Positions 18,959 through 27,755 of a stretch of 64,000 nt of DNA are shown here, in pieces; within the stretch, counting starts at the first letter, position 1; each line of letters starts with the position of its first letter. Below the pieces are notes generated by a model. The model searched no databases and had not been told where the DNA came from. It saw only the letters and a program-made list of their open reading frames with translations. Source of the stretch: Confluentibacter flavum. Its GTDB lineage: Bacteria; Bacteroidota; Bacteroidia; Flavobacteriales; Flavobacteriaceae. The stretch spans positions 186,001 to 250,000 of the forward strand of contig NZ_PJEO01000014.1 in NCBI RefSeq assembly GCF_002843175.1, in the 5' to 3' direction. The position numbers and the translations under genes are program-made.

Positions 18959-18987
18959 ACAGAAGGGTTGAAAAACAACCCTTCTGT
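18959..18987. terminator. Hairpin terminator between DnaJ/KTSC and GH43 genes
   Basis: Perfect 12-base stem, ACAGAAGGGTTG (18959-18970) with CAACCCTTCTGT (18976-18987), around a 5-base A loop. It lies between two convergent genes, 24 bases beyond the GH43 stop. T-runs on either side are weak, so function as a terminator is probable rather than certain. Confidence 0.6.
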
Positions 18988-19011
18988 TCATAATAGAGTA
19001 TTGGCTAAGCT

Positions 19012-21159
19012 CTATTTTTCTTCATTATAATCAAACGTAATGACTATTTTTCCGGTTTCCTTTCCTGGAATTACTTTAAAGTTCATGTCGCCTTTAACCT
19101 CCATACCTGTACCGAGTTCGGTCAATTTAACGCTTATTGTTGGTTGATCTCCAGAGCCAATGAGTTCAGCTTTAGTCAGCTCACCACTCCAAAGCACAGG
19201 ACCAAACGTATGCTTAAATGTATAAATACCAGGTGTGATGCTATCAAAAACATATTCATTAATGCCTTCATAAGTCATTTTCCGTTCAATCAAAGTGCCA
19301 CCCCTATATCCAATACTAATACCGCTGGAAAGTTCAATTTCTGCACCTGTTCCCATGGTGTTTTGCGTTCTTTCCTTGTAATAATCTGTTCCACTATCAA
19401 ATGCCTCCACTTCAAAAACATATTTTTCGCTCTTGTTTAAACTATGTATCGTTGTTGAATACCCATTATAAACCATATAATTATTATAAAGCTTATTGGG
19501 TTCTATACCATATCGAACCACGTAGCCATCTGCTCCAGCTACAGGTTGCCATGTAATTGTGGCATCGCGGGTATCATCAGGATTTCTAACAACCATTACA
19601 TCTTCAACTATGGTATATTTGGCGACATCAGGATTACCAAAAATCCGTAAATCTTTCACAGCAAATTTTCCTTCATCATGGGTAAACACATTGGTTAATT
19701 TTACATACCGCGCATTAGTTGGTTCTGCCAGTTCGATGTAATCGTGTCGTAAATCTTGTGTGTTATTGCTCTTATCAACAATCTTCGACCAAGTATTATT
19801 ATCGTTAGAAACCTCAATGGTATAAGACTGGTAGCGCTCTAGATGGGCCGCAGGCCCAAAACCTCTTCCTATTTGCACATTTGTATCATGTCGGTCCCAA
19901 TTGACCTGCAAAGCATGGATTTGACATTCTTTTCCAAGATCTACTGTCATATATTCGCCCGGATTTCCTGTTTCTGCACACCAAAAGGTCATAAAATTTT
20001 CATCAACGGCGTTGGCAGGTTTATAGCCATCTAATGTAGAAGACACTTCTACATATTTCTTGTGTGATAAAAGCATCCAATTGGTGAAATTATTATCGAC
20101 TGCATCTCTCTTTATCCCAGGATAATATTGAGGATAATCGCCAAAAGCGGTATTGGAATACATGATGCCTTCAGCATCCACATCCGTAGGAAATAAGGCT
20201 ATCTCAGAGCCTCCTCTTCCACCATAATAAGATGGAATCATACAAATAGTCCACAATTGTCCGTTTTTATCTTTGAATGTGCTACCATGCCCTGCCCCTG
20301 GTGCAAAACCTGTGGTTTTGAATGTGAGCGGATTGTGTGGTGAATATTCAAACGGCCCCATAGGATTGTCCGAAACATAAACGCCGTGAGAATAGGATAA
20401 AAATTCTAGACCAATAGCTGCATATTGCAAATAATATTTACCCTTGTGTTTTGTTACCCATGGGCCTTCTATCCATGGATATTCCTCAGCATAATACTCC
20501 CTATGATCAAAAAATGGGAATATAACATCATCTTTTCTTCTGCGCTCAAAACCATGCTCTTCATAATTACCAAAGAAACAAATTTTTGGTTCACCTATTT
20601 CCTTGAAGGTCTTAGAATCCAGTTCAACCACCATGAAGGGCATTATTTGAGACCATCCGTAATACATATATAACTTGCCATCATCATCTAAATACATATT
20701 GGCATCTCCATATCTGTCACTATCAAAAGTACCGGCCTTTGCCCATACACCACTTTTTGGATCACTAGAAGAGAACACGTCTTTTTGGTTCATGGCACAG
20801 GCATATAATGTTCCATCAATATCGACAACAGATACCACACCACCAGGAAAATTAGGGGCATCCACATACGTCCAATCCCTCATATTACCTGAATACCAAT
20901 AGCCCCTACTACCAGTAACAAAAAGATAGTAATCGTCTTCGTAAATAAGAACAACAGGTTCACCGCCCCGTCGGGCTCTTTCTGACCCCACAACAACGTT
21001 AAGTGGGTTACAAAACGTTTGAGGACTATCTGTTATCTGAATGGTAAATGCTTCTGTTTTTTCGGGGCTTGTGGAATCGGTGGGCTCCTTTTTACAGGAC
21101 ATGCTAATGCAGGCAAGTAACATCAGTGGAATGACCACTTTAAATGCTGTTTTTTTCAT
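19012..21159 (-). CDS. GH43-type glycoside hydrolase lipoprotein with discoidin and FN3-like domains
   Basis: Surface lipoprotein of 715 residues, lipobox ISMSC (Cys22). An N-terminal five-bladed beta-propeller resembling glycoside hydrolase family 43 spans about 45-345 (FCNPLNV, YEDDYYLFVTGS, IEGPWVTKHKGKYYLQY). An F5/8 type C (discoidin) carbohydrate-binding module spans about 365-505 and an FN3-like module about 520-600. A C-terminal beta domain follows. GH43 enzymes act on arabinans, xylans and galactans; substrate cannot be read here. No SusC/SusD pair is adjacent, so it is not part of a classical polysaccharide utilisation locus. Confidence 0.87.
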   Translation of the reverse strand: MKKTAFKVVIPLMLLACISMSCKKEPTDSTSPEKTEAFTIQITDSPQTFCNPLNVVVGSERARRGGEPVVLIYEDDYYLFVTGSRGYWYSGNMRDWTYVDAPNFPGGVVSVVDIDGTLYACAMNQKDVFSSSDPKSGVWAKAGTFDSDRYGDANMYLDDDGKLYMYYGWSQIMPFMVVELDSKTFKEIGEPKICFFGNYEEHGFERRRKDDVIFPFFDHREYYAEEYPWIEGPWVTKHKGKYYLQYAAIGLEFLSYSHGVYVSDNPMGPFEYSPHNPLTFKTTGFAPGAGHGSTFKDKNGQLWTICMIPSYYGGRGGSEIALFPTDVDAEGIMYSNTAFGDYPQYYPGIKRDAVDNNFTNWMLLSHKKYVEVSSTLDGYKPANAVDENFMTFWCAETGNPGEYMTVDLGKECQIHALQVNWDRHDTNVQIGRGFGPAAHLERYQSYTIEVSNDNNTWSKIVDKSNNTQDLRHDYIELAEPTNARYVKLTNVFTHDEGKFAVKDLRIFGNPDVAKYTIVEDVMVVRNPDDTRDATITWQPVAGADGYVVRYGIEPNKLYNNYMVYNGYSTTIHSLNKSEKYVFEVEAFDSGTDYYKERTQNTMGTGAEIELSSGISIGYRGGTLIERKMTYEGINEYVFDSITPGIYTFKHTFGPVLWSGELTKAELIGSGDQPTISVKLTELGTGMEVKGDMNFKVIPGKETGKIVITFDYNEEK

Positions 21160-21382
21160 GATTAATTAGTTTAGTTTTTTAGTTGATTGCCAATTTTTAA
21201 CTCATGGAATAAGTAAAATTCATTTTTATTGAACATTTTTGGTGGTACAAAAACGCTGTAGACATAACATTAACCATTGTTTTGGCAACCTACTAATTTA
21301 GTGTATTTTCTTCTAAAAATAAAGCTAAATACTTGTTTTTTGACCTGCTATTCAATCATTTTAAAAAAATTACACCAATTGA

Positions 21383-22618
21383 TCATTTGTTCTTTTCCTC
21401 AATCCATTTACTCATATATTTCGTGCTTTGCATGGTTTGATGTTGTAACATTTGACCTGTAAAATTATCCAAACGATGTATTTGAAGATTGTTTTGTATC
21501 GAGGTTAACTTAAATATAAAATCTAAAACAAACAGTTGCTTATCAAAGCGGGCATTCATAATCTGAAAGCCATTTTTTTGGTTACCTCTCCAAAAAATTT
21601 TGCCTGTATATAATTCGATGGCTTTATTTGCAAATTCTTCAGTATCATCGGCTATAAACCCGTTAGGCTCAAAATTTCCAAACATACCTTCAGCAGCAAT
21701 TGTGGTCATCACGCACGGCGTTCCATTTAACATGGCATCAATAAGCTTGCCTTTCAATCCAGCACCAAAACGTAATGGTGCTAAACACACTTTTGCGTGC
21801 TGCATAACGGTTTCCAAATCATCAACAAACCCTTTAATAATAAACCCGTCCTTTATATTATTAAGTTTAAGTACTTTATCTGAAGCATACGCGCCATAAA
21901 TATGAACTTCTATTTTGGGTAATCTTTTTCTAATTAAAGGCCAAATGTGTTCTTTTAAAAACAAAACAGCATCATAATTAGGCGCATGCAAAAAATTACC
22001 AATAGAAATAAAGTGCTCCCTTTCGTTAAACTTTGGCAGATTGCGCTTGGTTTCCATAGCGACTGTCTCGGTTAAAAATGGCAAATAATACAAAAGATGT
22101 GAATTGACTTTGAATTGGTTTTTTAATATTTCTATTTCTTCCTCTGAAATAACAAGTGTAACATCACATCTATAAATACTTGCTATTTCCCGTTTTGCGG
22201 TATCATTAAATAAATAAAATTTATCAAACAGAACCTTATTCTTTAGTGCTTCTTCCCTGCCTTTCCTTAAACAATGCAAATCTTCGGTATCTAAAACCCG
22301 CAGAGCATCTGGGCATTGCTCAGTAACTCGCCAACCAAATTGTTCTTCGGTCATAAATCTATCGAAAACCACAACATCTGGATGTAACTTTTTTACGAAC
22401 CCATCAAAACTAGAGTTGTTTAGTTCTATTGGAACTTGTTTTATTCCAAGGGTTTGAAGATTGAATGCATTATCAGTTTTAGCACATGCACTAGCAAATG
22501 TAATTTGGTAGTTTTGGGATTGAAATATGTCAATAAGTTGCATCATTCTGCTACCTGCCGCAGAGCTTTTGGGTTCTGGCCAAACAAAACCAATTATCAA
22601 GAGCTTTTTTGATGCCAC
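21383..22618 (-). CDS. Glycosyltransferase, GT4-like
   Basis: Glycosyltransferase of 411 residues starting at a GTG. The N-terminal Rossmann domain begins LLIIGFVWPEPKSSAAG, and the C-terminal half has the GT-B pattern ISIGNFLHAPNYDAV, CLAPLRFGAGLKGKLIDA and the acidic nucleotide-sugar site. It probably transfers a sugar to a lipid-linked or surface glycan in the cytoplasm. It stands alone, 220 bases from the GH43 gene, with no flippase or polymerase nearby. Donor and acceptor are unknown. Confidence 0.85.
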   Translation of the reverse strand: MASKKLLIIGFVWPEPKSSAAGSRMMQLIDIFQSQNYQITFASACAKTDNAFNLQTLGIKQVPIELNNSSFDGFVKKLHPDVVVFDRFMTEEQFGWRVTEQCPDALRVLDTEDLHCLRKGREEALKNKVLFDKFYLFNDTAKREIASIYRCDVTLVISEEEIEILKNQFKVNSHLLYYLPFLTETVAMETKRNLPKFNEREHFISIGNFLHAPNYDAVLFLKEHIWPLIRKRLPKIEVHIYGAYASDKVLKLNNIKDGFIIKGFVDDLETVMQHAKVCLAPLRFGAGLKGKLIDAMLNGTPCVMTTIAAEGMFGNFEPNGFIADDTEEFANKAIELYTGKIFWRGNQKNGFQIMNARFDKQLFVLDFIFKLTSIQNNLQIHRLDNFTGQMLQHQTMQSTKYMSKWIEEKNK

Positions 22619-22687
22619 TAATACTGGGTATTTTATTATATAAATTGAAACTCCAATTATAAGGTAGAGCCTATGCTTATAAAAACA

Positions 22688-23161
22688 TTATTCAGGTTGA
22701 GGTTCCAAGCTGTATTTTAAACGAACCTGTTTAGCCCAATCTATAACAGATGTCATTTGTGCCTCTGTAAGTTTTGCATCTGTATGTGTCCATGTATAAG
22801 AATCTAAAGGCATCTCTTTTTTCTCGATCATTTCAATAAGCTCTTCGAACTTATGGTCTTTACGTTTTGTTGAAGTTCCCTCCCATTTTGAGATATTAAA
22901 ATGCTTTTTTCCATCGTTTACGTGATCTGCCAACCAATAATTTACGGGAGTAATATTATTATACCAAGGGTATATAGTAACATCGCTATGACAGTCGATA
23001 CAACTAACTTCTAAAATACGTTTCACTTCGGCAGGTGGGTTGGTCTCTGCATAAAAGGCATCCATAGAAGCCATATCACCTTCATTTTTTTCTGGTCCAA
23101 AAAACTGGGCAATAACAAATAGTACAAGTAAAGCAATAAGTATCTTTTTTAATATCTTCAT
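22688..23161 (-). CDS. Haem-binding domain protein (mono-haem c-type)
   Basis: Membrane-anchored periplasmic protein of 157 residues: a hydrophobic N-terminal helix (7-21), then one CxxCH haem-attachment motif (Cys54, Cys57, His58) and the strand IYPWYNNITPVNYW. A Met in KKEMPLDSYTW near residue 118 is a plausible sixth ligand. This matches the haem_bd family found in Bacteroidota. It may act in envelope electron transfer or haem sensing. It is divergent from the 189-residue gene upstream of purB. Confidence 0.85.
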   Translation of the reverse strand: MKILKKILIALLVLFVIAQFFGPEKNEGDMASMDAFYAETNPPAEVKRILEVSCIDCHSDVTIYPWYNNITPVNYWLADHVNDGKKHFNISKWEGTSTKRKDHKFEELIEMIEKKEMPLDSYTWTHTDAKLTEAQMTSVIDWAKQVRLKYSLEPQPE

Positions 23162-23202
23162 GATTATTTATATTTAAAGTTTAAAAATAGTAAAATAAAT
23201 CG

Positions 23203-23772
23203 ATGACTAAAGAAGAATTTTATAATGAATTGACAAAAATAAGCGCATTGCGAGACAGCCGGCTAAACTGTGCGCAACTTGTTAAAAATGATATGAAGTT
23301 GTTTCCTTATCTCATTGAGATTTTATTTAACGTAGATGATAAAAAGTCTTGCCATGCTGCTTGGGTTTTTGAATTTGTTTGTGAAGATTATATTTATGCG
23401 CTCATTCCGCATTTGGATACCTTCACTAAAAACATTCATAAAGTACATTTAGAATCTGCAATTCGTCCGGTCTCAAAAGTGTGTCAATTCATGGCAAAAG
23501 CTTATTATTCCAAAGAAAATAACACTTTTAAAAGATTGCTTTCTCCAGAACATAAAGAACGCATTGTAGAAACCTGTTTTGATTGGATGATTAACAAACA
23601 TAAAGTCGCAACCAAAGTATTTGCTATGGAAACGCTGTTTCTTTTCGGACAAAATAATGCTTGGATACATACCGATTTAAAACACATTTTAGAGCAGGAT
23701 TTTCAAACCCAAAGTGCGGCATATAAATCCAGAGCCAAACATATTCTTCATAGAATGAAAAAAAATACCTAA
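23203..23772 (+). CDS. Conserved hypothetical, HEAT-like helical protein
   Basis: Soluble protein of 189 residues without signal peptide. It is predicted almost entirely helical and resembles a short HEAT/ARM-like repeat protein. I do not recognise a catalytic motif. It precedes purB by 92 bases on the same strand, but a purB promoter box lies between them, so co-transcription is possible rather than required. Function unknown. Confidence 0.6.
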   Translation: MTKEEFYNELTKISALRDSRLNCAQLVKNDMKLFPYLIEILFNVDDKKSCHAAWVFEFVCEDYIYALIPHLDTFTKNIHKVHLESAIRPVSKVCQFMAKAYYSKENNTFKRLLSPEHKERIVETCFDWMINKHKVATKVFAMETLFLFGQNNAWIHTDLKHILEQDFQTQSAAYKSRAKHILHRMKKNT

Positions 23773-23833
23773 TTCATAGATTTGAAAAATAAAAAATCAT
23801 AAATGGTAAGTCGGAAATCGTAAATCAAAACCG

Positions 23834-23841
23834 TATCTTTG
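23834..23841 (+). promoter_or_regulatory. Candidate -7 box of purB
   Basis: TATCTTTG matches TAnnTTTG exactly, 24 bases before the purB ATG, giving a leader of about 17 bases. No convincing -33 element is visible. Confidence 0.5.
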
Positions 23842-23864
23842 CAAATTGTAAAAAACAACCAAAT

Positions 23865-25208
23865 ATGTCATTATCACAACTAAACGCCATCTCACCCATT
23901 GATGGAAGATATAGAAATAAAGTTAACGAATTAGCGCCTTATTTTTCGGAAGAAGCTTTAATAAAATATCGTGTTTTAGTAGAAATAGAATATTTTATTG
24001 CGCTTTGTGAAATCCCCTTACCTCAACTGAAAAACGTTGATTCTAGTGTATTTGAAAATTTAAGAGGTATTTATAAAAACTTTTCAACTGAAGATGCTCT
24101 AGCTATAAAAGAGATTGAAAGCGTTACAAACCATGATGTTAAAGCGGTTGAATATTTTATTAAAGAAAAATTTGATGCATTGGGGCTGTCTTCCTTTAAG
24201 GAATTCATTCATTTTGGCTTAACATCACAAGATATAAACAATACAGCCATTCCTTTAAGTATTAAAGAAGCGGTGAACAACGTATATATTCCAGAATATT
24301 TAAAAGTTGTAAACAAACTTAAAACGTTAAGCGACGATTGGGCTGCTATTTCCATGTTGGCGAGGACTCACGGACAACCAGCATCTCCAACCCGATTAGG
24401 TAAGGAAATAGCCGTTTTTGTGGCGCGATTAGAACAACAGTTCAATTTATTACAACACATTCCACATGCTGCTAAATTTGGTGGTGCTACGGGTAATTTT
24501 AATGCGCATCATGTTGCTTTTCCAAATATGGATTGGCAAGCTTTTGGATGTAAATTTGTTCAAGACACTTTAGGTTTACACCATTCCTTTCCAACGACAC
24601 AAATTGAGCATTACGACCACATGGCAGCTTTATTTGACAATTTAAAACGCATCAACACCATTTTAATAGATTTAAATAAAGATATATGGACGTATGTGTC
24701 CATGGATTATTTTAAACAAAAAATCAAGGCTGGTGAAATAGGTAGTTCTGCCATGCCACATAAAGTAAACCCTATTGATTTTGAAAACAGTGAAGGTAAT
24801 TTAGGCATTGCCAATGCTGTTTTTGAACATTTATCAGCTAAACTTCCTGTGTCTAGATTACAACGCGATTTAACCGATAGTACTGTATTGCGAAATGTGG
24901 GTGTCCCATTTGGACATACGTTAATTGGATTTAAATCTACTTTAAAGGGATTGAATAAATTATTATTGAACGAAAGCAAATTTGCTGATGACTTAAATAA
25001 TAATTGGGCCGTTGTAGCAGAAGCTATCCAAACTATTTTACGTCGGGAAGGTTTTGCAAACCCTTATGAAGCGTTAAAAGGATTGACCAGAACGAACGAA
25101 CGAATAAATCAAGATTCTATTTCAAATTTTATTGATACCTTGGAGGTTTCCAATACAATAAAAGAAGAATTAAAACGTATAACACCTAGTAATTATACTG
25201 GGATTTAG
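23865..25208 (+). CDS. purB: Adenylosuccinate lyase
   Basis: Enzyme of 447 residues acting twice in purine synthesis: it splits SAICAR to AICAR, and adenylosuccinate to AMP, releasing fumarate. The fumarase/aspartase superfamily signature GSSAMPHKVNPIDFEN (containing the catalytic serine loop) is intact. Also seen are TSQDINNTA with a catalytic region and RTHGQPASPT carrying the active-site His. Length and ends match the E. coli-type PurB. Its own -7 box lies just upstream and a 63-residue membrane protein follows closely. Confidence 0.97.
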   Translation: MSLSQLNAISPIDGRYRNKVNELAPYFSEEALIKYRVLVEIEYFIALCEIPLPQLKNVDSSVFENLRGIYKNFSTEDALAIKEIESVTNHDVKAVEYFIKEKFDALGLSSFKEFIHFGLTSQDINNTAIPLSIKEAVNNVYIPEYLKVVNKLKTLSDDWAAISMLARTHGQPASPTRLGKEIAVFVARLEQQFNLLQHIPHAAKFGGATGNFNAHHVAFPNMDWQAFGCKFVQDTLGLHHSFPTTQIEHYDHMAALFDNLKRINTILIDLNKDIWTYVSMDYFKQKIKAGEIGSSAMPHKVNPIDFENSEGNLGIANAVFEHLSAKLPVSRLQRDLTDSTVLRNVGVPFGHTLIGFKSTLKGLNKLLLNESKFADDLNNNWAVVAEAIQTILRREGFANPYEALKGLTRTNERINQDSISNFIDTLEVSNTIKEELKRITPSNYTGI

Positions 25209-25218
25209 AATATAAAAC

Positions 25219-25410
25219 ATGTTAACAGACAAACAGTCATTACTACTTTGTGGCCTGATGGCGATGGGTATTTTTGTAGCAGGAATACTTAGTATTCTTG
25301 GGAATTTTGTTGTGTTAACTCTGCTTACCATTATCTTTTTAGCGATTGTTATTAATCTCTTTTTTTGGAAACATCCAAAAGAAGAAAGTGATGAAGAACC
25401 TGCTGAATAA
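25219..25410 (+). CDS. Small hypothetical two-helix membrane protein
   Basis: Protein of 63 residues beginning 10 bases after purB. It has two hydrophobic segments (about 8-28 and 30-50) and an acidic C-terminus (EEESDEEPAE-like). It is probably co-transcribed with purB, because a strong terminator follows its stop at once. I do not recognise the family. Confidence 0.65.
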   Translation: MLTDKQSLLLCGLMAMGIFVAGILSILGNFVVLTLLTIIFLAIVINLFFWKHPKEESDEEPAE

Positions 25411-25448
25411 AAAACTAGGGCTTTCCAAAACTGGAAAGCCCTAGTTTT
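25411..25448. terminator. Strong bidirectional terminator
   Basis: Perfect 17-base stem (25411-25427 with 25432-25448) around a 4-base loop. A-run and T-run flanks make it work in both directions. It lies between two convergent transcription units and should end both purB and the DUF4252 operon. Confidence 0.93.
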
Positions 25449-25467
25449 TTAAATTATTTAATAATCT

Positions 25468-26010
25468 TTATTTAAAAAAAGTCATCAGGTCTTTAAATTG
25501 CGACGTATCAACATTTGAACTTTCAAATAATTGTCCCAATGTCATCATTTTCTCTGGACTCATATCCTCCCCCAAAACGCGTACAATACCAAAACCCATA
25601 TCTTTTGAGCTTCCAAAGATGATAAATTCATCAGCTTCATAATCATCTCCAACATACTTCACTGCTATTTTAGCTCCTTCATAACTGAAATCGATTAGTT
25701 CATTGTATTTTTCGTCATTTAAAATGGTTATAACTTTTGCTAATTCCGAATTAAACACATCAACATTTGTTGAGTCTATTTTATAACCTAAAAAATTCAA
25801 TCGTTTTACCGAATTGTAAGCTTCTCTTTGTTCTGCTGTTAATTTAGATTCGTCAATATTCAACATAGATATTGGCACATCTTGTGCCAAAAAATTATTA
25901 GTTTCTTGATGCTCTACAAAATAACGTTGCATTGTTAAACCATCATTACAGCCAACTAAAAAGAAAGCTGCAATAATGGTTATTACTATATATTTGATGG
26001 ATTGATGCAT
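25468..26010 (-). CDS. DUF4252 lipoprotein
   Basis: Lipoprotein of 180 residues with lipobox FFLVGC (Cys21). The body resembles DUF4252, a Bacteroidota family of unknown role. It shares the pattern (I/L)xxLNDEKYNELIDF ... GFGIVRVLGEDMSP with relatives and is a divergent paralogue of the protein encoded just upstream. It is the last gene of a four-gene unit headed by an ECF sigma factor, which suggests an envelope-response output protein. Confidence 0.78.
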   Translation of the reverse strand: MHQSIKYIVITIIAAFFLVGCNDGLTMQRYFVEHQETNNFLAQDVPISMLNIDESKLTAEQREAYNSVKRLNFLGYKIDSTNVDVFNSELAKVITILNDEKYNELIDFSYEGAKIAVKYVGDDYEADEFIIFGSSKDMGFGIVRVLGEDMSPEKMMTLGQLFESSNVDTSQFKDLMTFFK

Positions 26011-26017
26011 GACTATA

Positions 26018-26578
26018 TTATTTCTTTTTCTCTAAATGCTGACCTCCAGGAATATTCATTTTATCTGTAAGTCTAGATATTTCGTTTAAATCGATGTCAC
26101 CCGTAAGCGATACCACAACGGTTTCAATTTTTCGTTGTTGACCATTAATATCAACACCATTGCTTTGCATAACTTTATCAATACCGTTTACAAAAATCAA
26201 CAGTTCTTTAACGTGGTCTGAATCTTTACCCTCCTTTATATAGAATTTCACCTCGGCACCATTGTCTTTAACCTGCATTAATTCTTCTAAAGAACTTGAA
26301 CGCGATTTAACCCATTTTGAGATATCGGCTGAAATCGTTTTGTTATCGGTCACTATGGTTTTAAAACTGGTGATGCTTTTTACCATATCCATATAAGCTT
26401 TAGCTTCAGCGTCATCAACATTAATACCCATTTTCGCTATCATTTGAAACATTTTAGGTTGAATGGACACAAATGTGACGTCTGAATTACCATTATATTT
26501 ATCAAAAATATCCTGAGCCATTGCTGATATTGGCAATAACATGATTGCCATTACTACTACTGTTATTATTTTTTTCAT
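26018..26578 (-). CDS. DUF4252 exported protein
   Basis: Protein of 186 residues with a cleavable signal peptide (cleavage near AMAQD). It belongs to the DUF4252 group, with MFQMIAKMGI, a charged helix, and VVSLTGDIDLNEISRL near the C-terminus. I chose the ATG at 26578, since MKKII gives a normal signal peptide; an ATG 24 bases upstream adds a non-typical extension. The gap to the lipoprotein paralogue is only 7 bases. Confidence 0.8.
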   Translation of the reverse strand: MKKIITVVVMAIMLLPISAMAQDIFDKYNGNSDVTFVSIQPKMFQMIAKMGINVDDAEAKAYMDMVKSITSFKTIVTDNKTISADISKWVKSRSSSLEELMQVKDNGAEVKFYIKEGKDSDHVKELLIFVNGIDKVMQSNGVDINGQQRKIETVVVSLTGDIDLNEISRLTDKMNIPGGQHLEKKK

Positions 26579-26620
26579 GAGCGTTGTTTTTAAATTATTC
26601 ATTATTTGTGTGTTCGTTTT

Positions 26621-27112
26621 TTATTGATTTTTTTTAAAAATTATACTTGTTCCCTTTTCAATTTCATTAAGATATCCTAATGTTGAAGCCCCTTTATCAT
26701 ATTCTTCAAGGTAGCTAATTGTAGAAGTTCCTTTATTGAAATTTTTAGAAATCATTTCCAACGATTTTGATACCTCGTTGAAAGCTAGTTCTGGGTCTTG
26801 AATAGTACCTAAATCATTATTAATAGTCGATTTTAAGTACACTCCCAACATAAGAACCGCTACCGCCGCAACAGAAATCCATTTATAGTTAAATACTTTT
26901 TTAGTCTCGATAGCTATCGGGATTAATGGAACGTCCTTAGTAAATTGCTCTTGTTGGTTTACCAAAAAATACGCAAACATTGGTTTATATATCTCTAAAT
27001 GGGGCGCGACGGTTTCTTGCGAAAAGTAGTTTTTTAACTCTTGCTCTTCTTTTAGGGATGTTTCTCCGTTTTCATACTTTTCAAGTAATTCTTCTATATT
27101 ATTTAATACCAT
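26621..27112 (-). CDS. Putative anti-sigma factor (single-pass membrane protein)
   Basis: Protein of 163 residues: a cytoplasmic helical N-terminus (1-72), one transmembrane helix (about 75-92) and a periplasmic tail containing three short repeats of the GTS(T/I)xxYLxEx(E/D)KG type. It overlaps the ECF sigma gene by 14 bases, the usual arrangement for a cognate anti-sigma factor, although no ZAS zinc motif is seen. Residues 64-70 (IPIAIET) are encoded by a copy of the window's 18-bp palindrome, so a repeat has become part of the reading frame. Confidence 0.65.
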   Translation of the reverse strand: MVLNNIEELLEKYENGETSLKEEQELKNYFSQETVAPHLEIYKPMFAYFLVNQQEQFTKDVPLIPIAIETKKVFNYKWISVAAVAVLMLGVYLKSTINNDLGTIQDPELAFNEVSKSLEMISKNFNKGTSTISYLEEYDKGASTLGYLNEIEKGTSIIFKKNQ

Positions 27113-27608
27113 AACTGTGTGTATTAGTTAATTTTTCTCTTATTGTTTTCCTAGCTCTAGATAAGGTGACGCGTACTGCTGTGTTATTCATATCCAGCAT
27201 TTGGGCAATCTCATCAAAATCGTATTCTTCTATATCCCTTAGTTGAATGACCATTTTTTGTTGCTCTGGTAATTCTTCTATAATTCTTGATACCCAATTA
27301 ACACTATCATTTAATTCAACCTGCTTTTGTAATGATGTGCTATTATCTTCATAATTGCTATGTACAATTTTTAAATTTTGTGATTGTTTGGATTTCAACT
27401 TATCAAAACAAAAATTTTTAGTCATCGTCATTGAAAAAGCTTCCACATTCTTGTACTCCTCAATCTTTTCTTTATTACTCCATAATTTCAACAAAATCTC
27501 TTGTGTGGCATCTTCTGCTTCCTCAGTAGATATAAGTAATCGCTTTGCTAAACGAAACACTTTATCCTTAAATGGCATCACAATATTTAAAAACTCTTTT
27601 TGAGTCAT
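27099..27608 (-). CDS. ECF RNA polymerase sigma factor
   Basis: Sigma-70 family factor of 169 residues with regions 2 and 4 only. Region 2 has EEAEDATQEILLKLW and region 4 has LPEQQKMVIQLRDIEEYDFDEIA with the helix-turn-helix. It is the first gene of the unit sigma, membrane anti-sigma, DUF4252, DUF4252. It should redirect RNA polymerase to envelope-stress or nutrient-response promoters once released. It is divergent from the tandem S41 proteases. Confidence 0.93.
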   Translation of the reverse strand: MTQKEFLNIVMPFKDKVFRLAKRLLISTEEAEDATQEILLKLWSNKEKIEEYKNVEAFSMTMTKNFCFDKLKSKQSQNLKIVHSNYEDNSTSLQKQVELNDSVNWVSRIIEELPEQQKMVIQLRDIEEYDFDEIAQMLDMNNTAVRVTLSRARKTIREKLTNTHSYGIK

Positions 27609-27700
27609 TACTTCGGTTTGATTAGTTTTAAAAATAACTTAGTTATGGTTATTTGAGATTACGACGAACGACCATCTATTTTGTTACAAAATATTTATAT

Positions 27701-27716
27701 TTACATAATAATGTAA
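27701..27716. promoter_or_regulatory. Dyad in the sigma/S41 divergent intergenic
   Basis: TTACAT-AATA-ATGTAA, perfect 6-base arms, in the 147-base spacer between the divergent ECF sigma and S41 genes. It might be an operator, but such A+T-rich dyads arise easily by chance. Confidence 0.2.
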
Positions 27717-27755
27717 GCTAATTTACAGTTTATAAGACCAAGCTATAAAAATGTT

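Noticed and set aside
19012-22618. Polysaccharide utilisation locus around the GH43 gene
   Set aside because: No SusC/SusD pair, sulfatase or other glycoside hydrolase adjacent; one hydrolase and one glycosyltransferase do not make such a locus.
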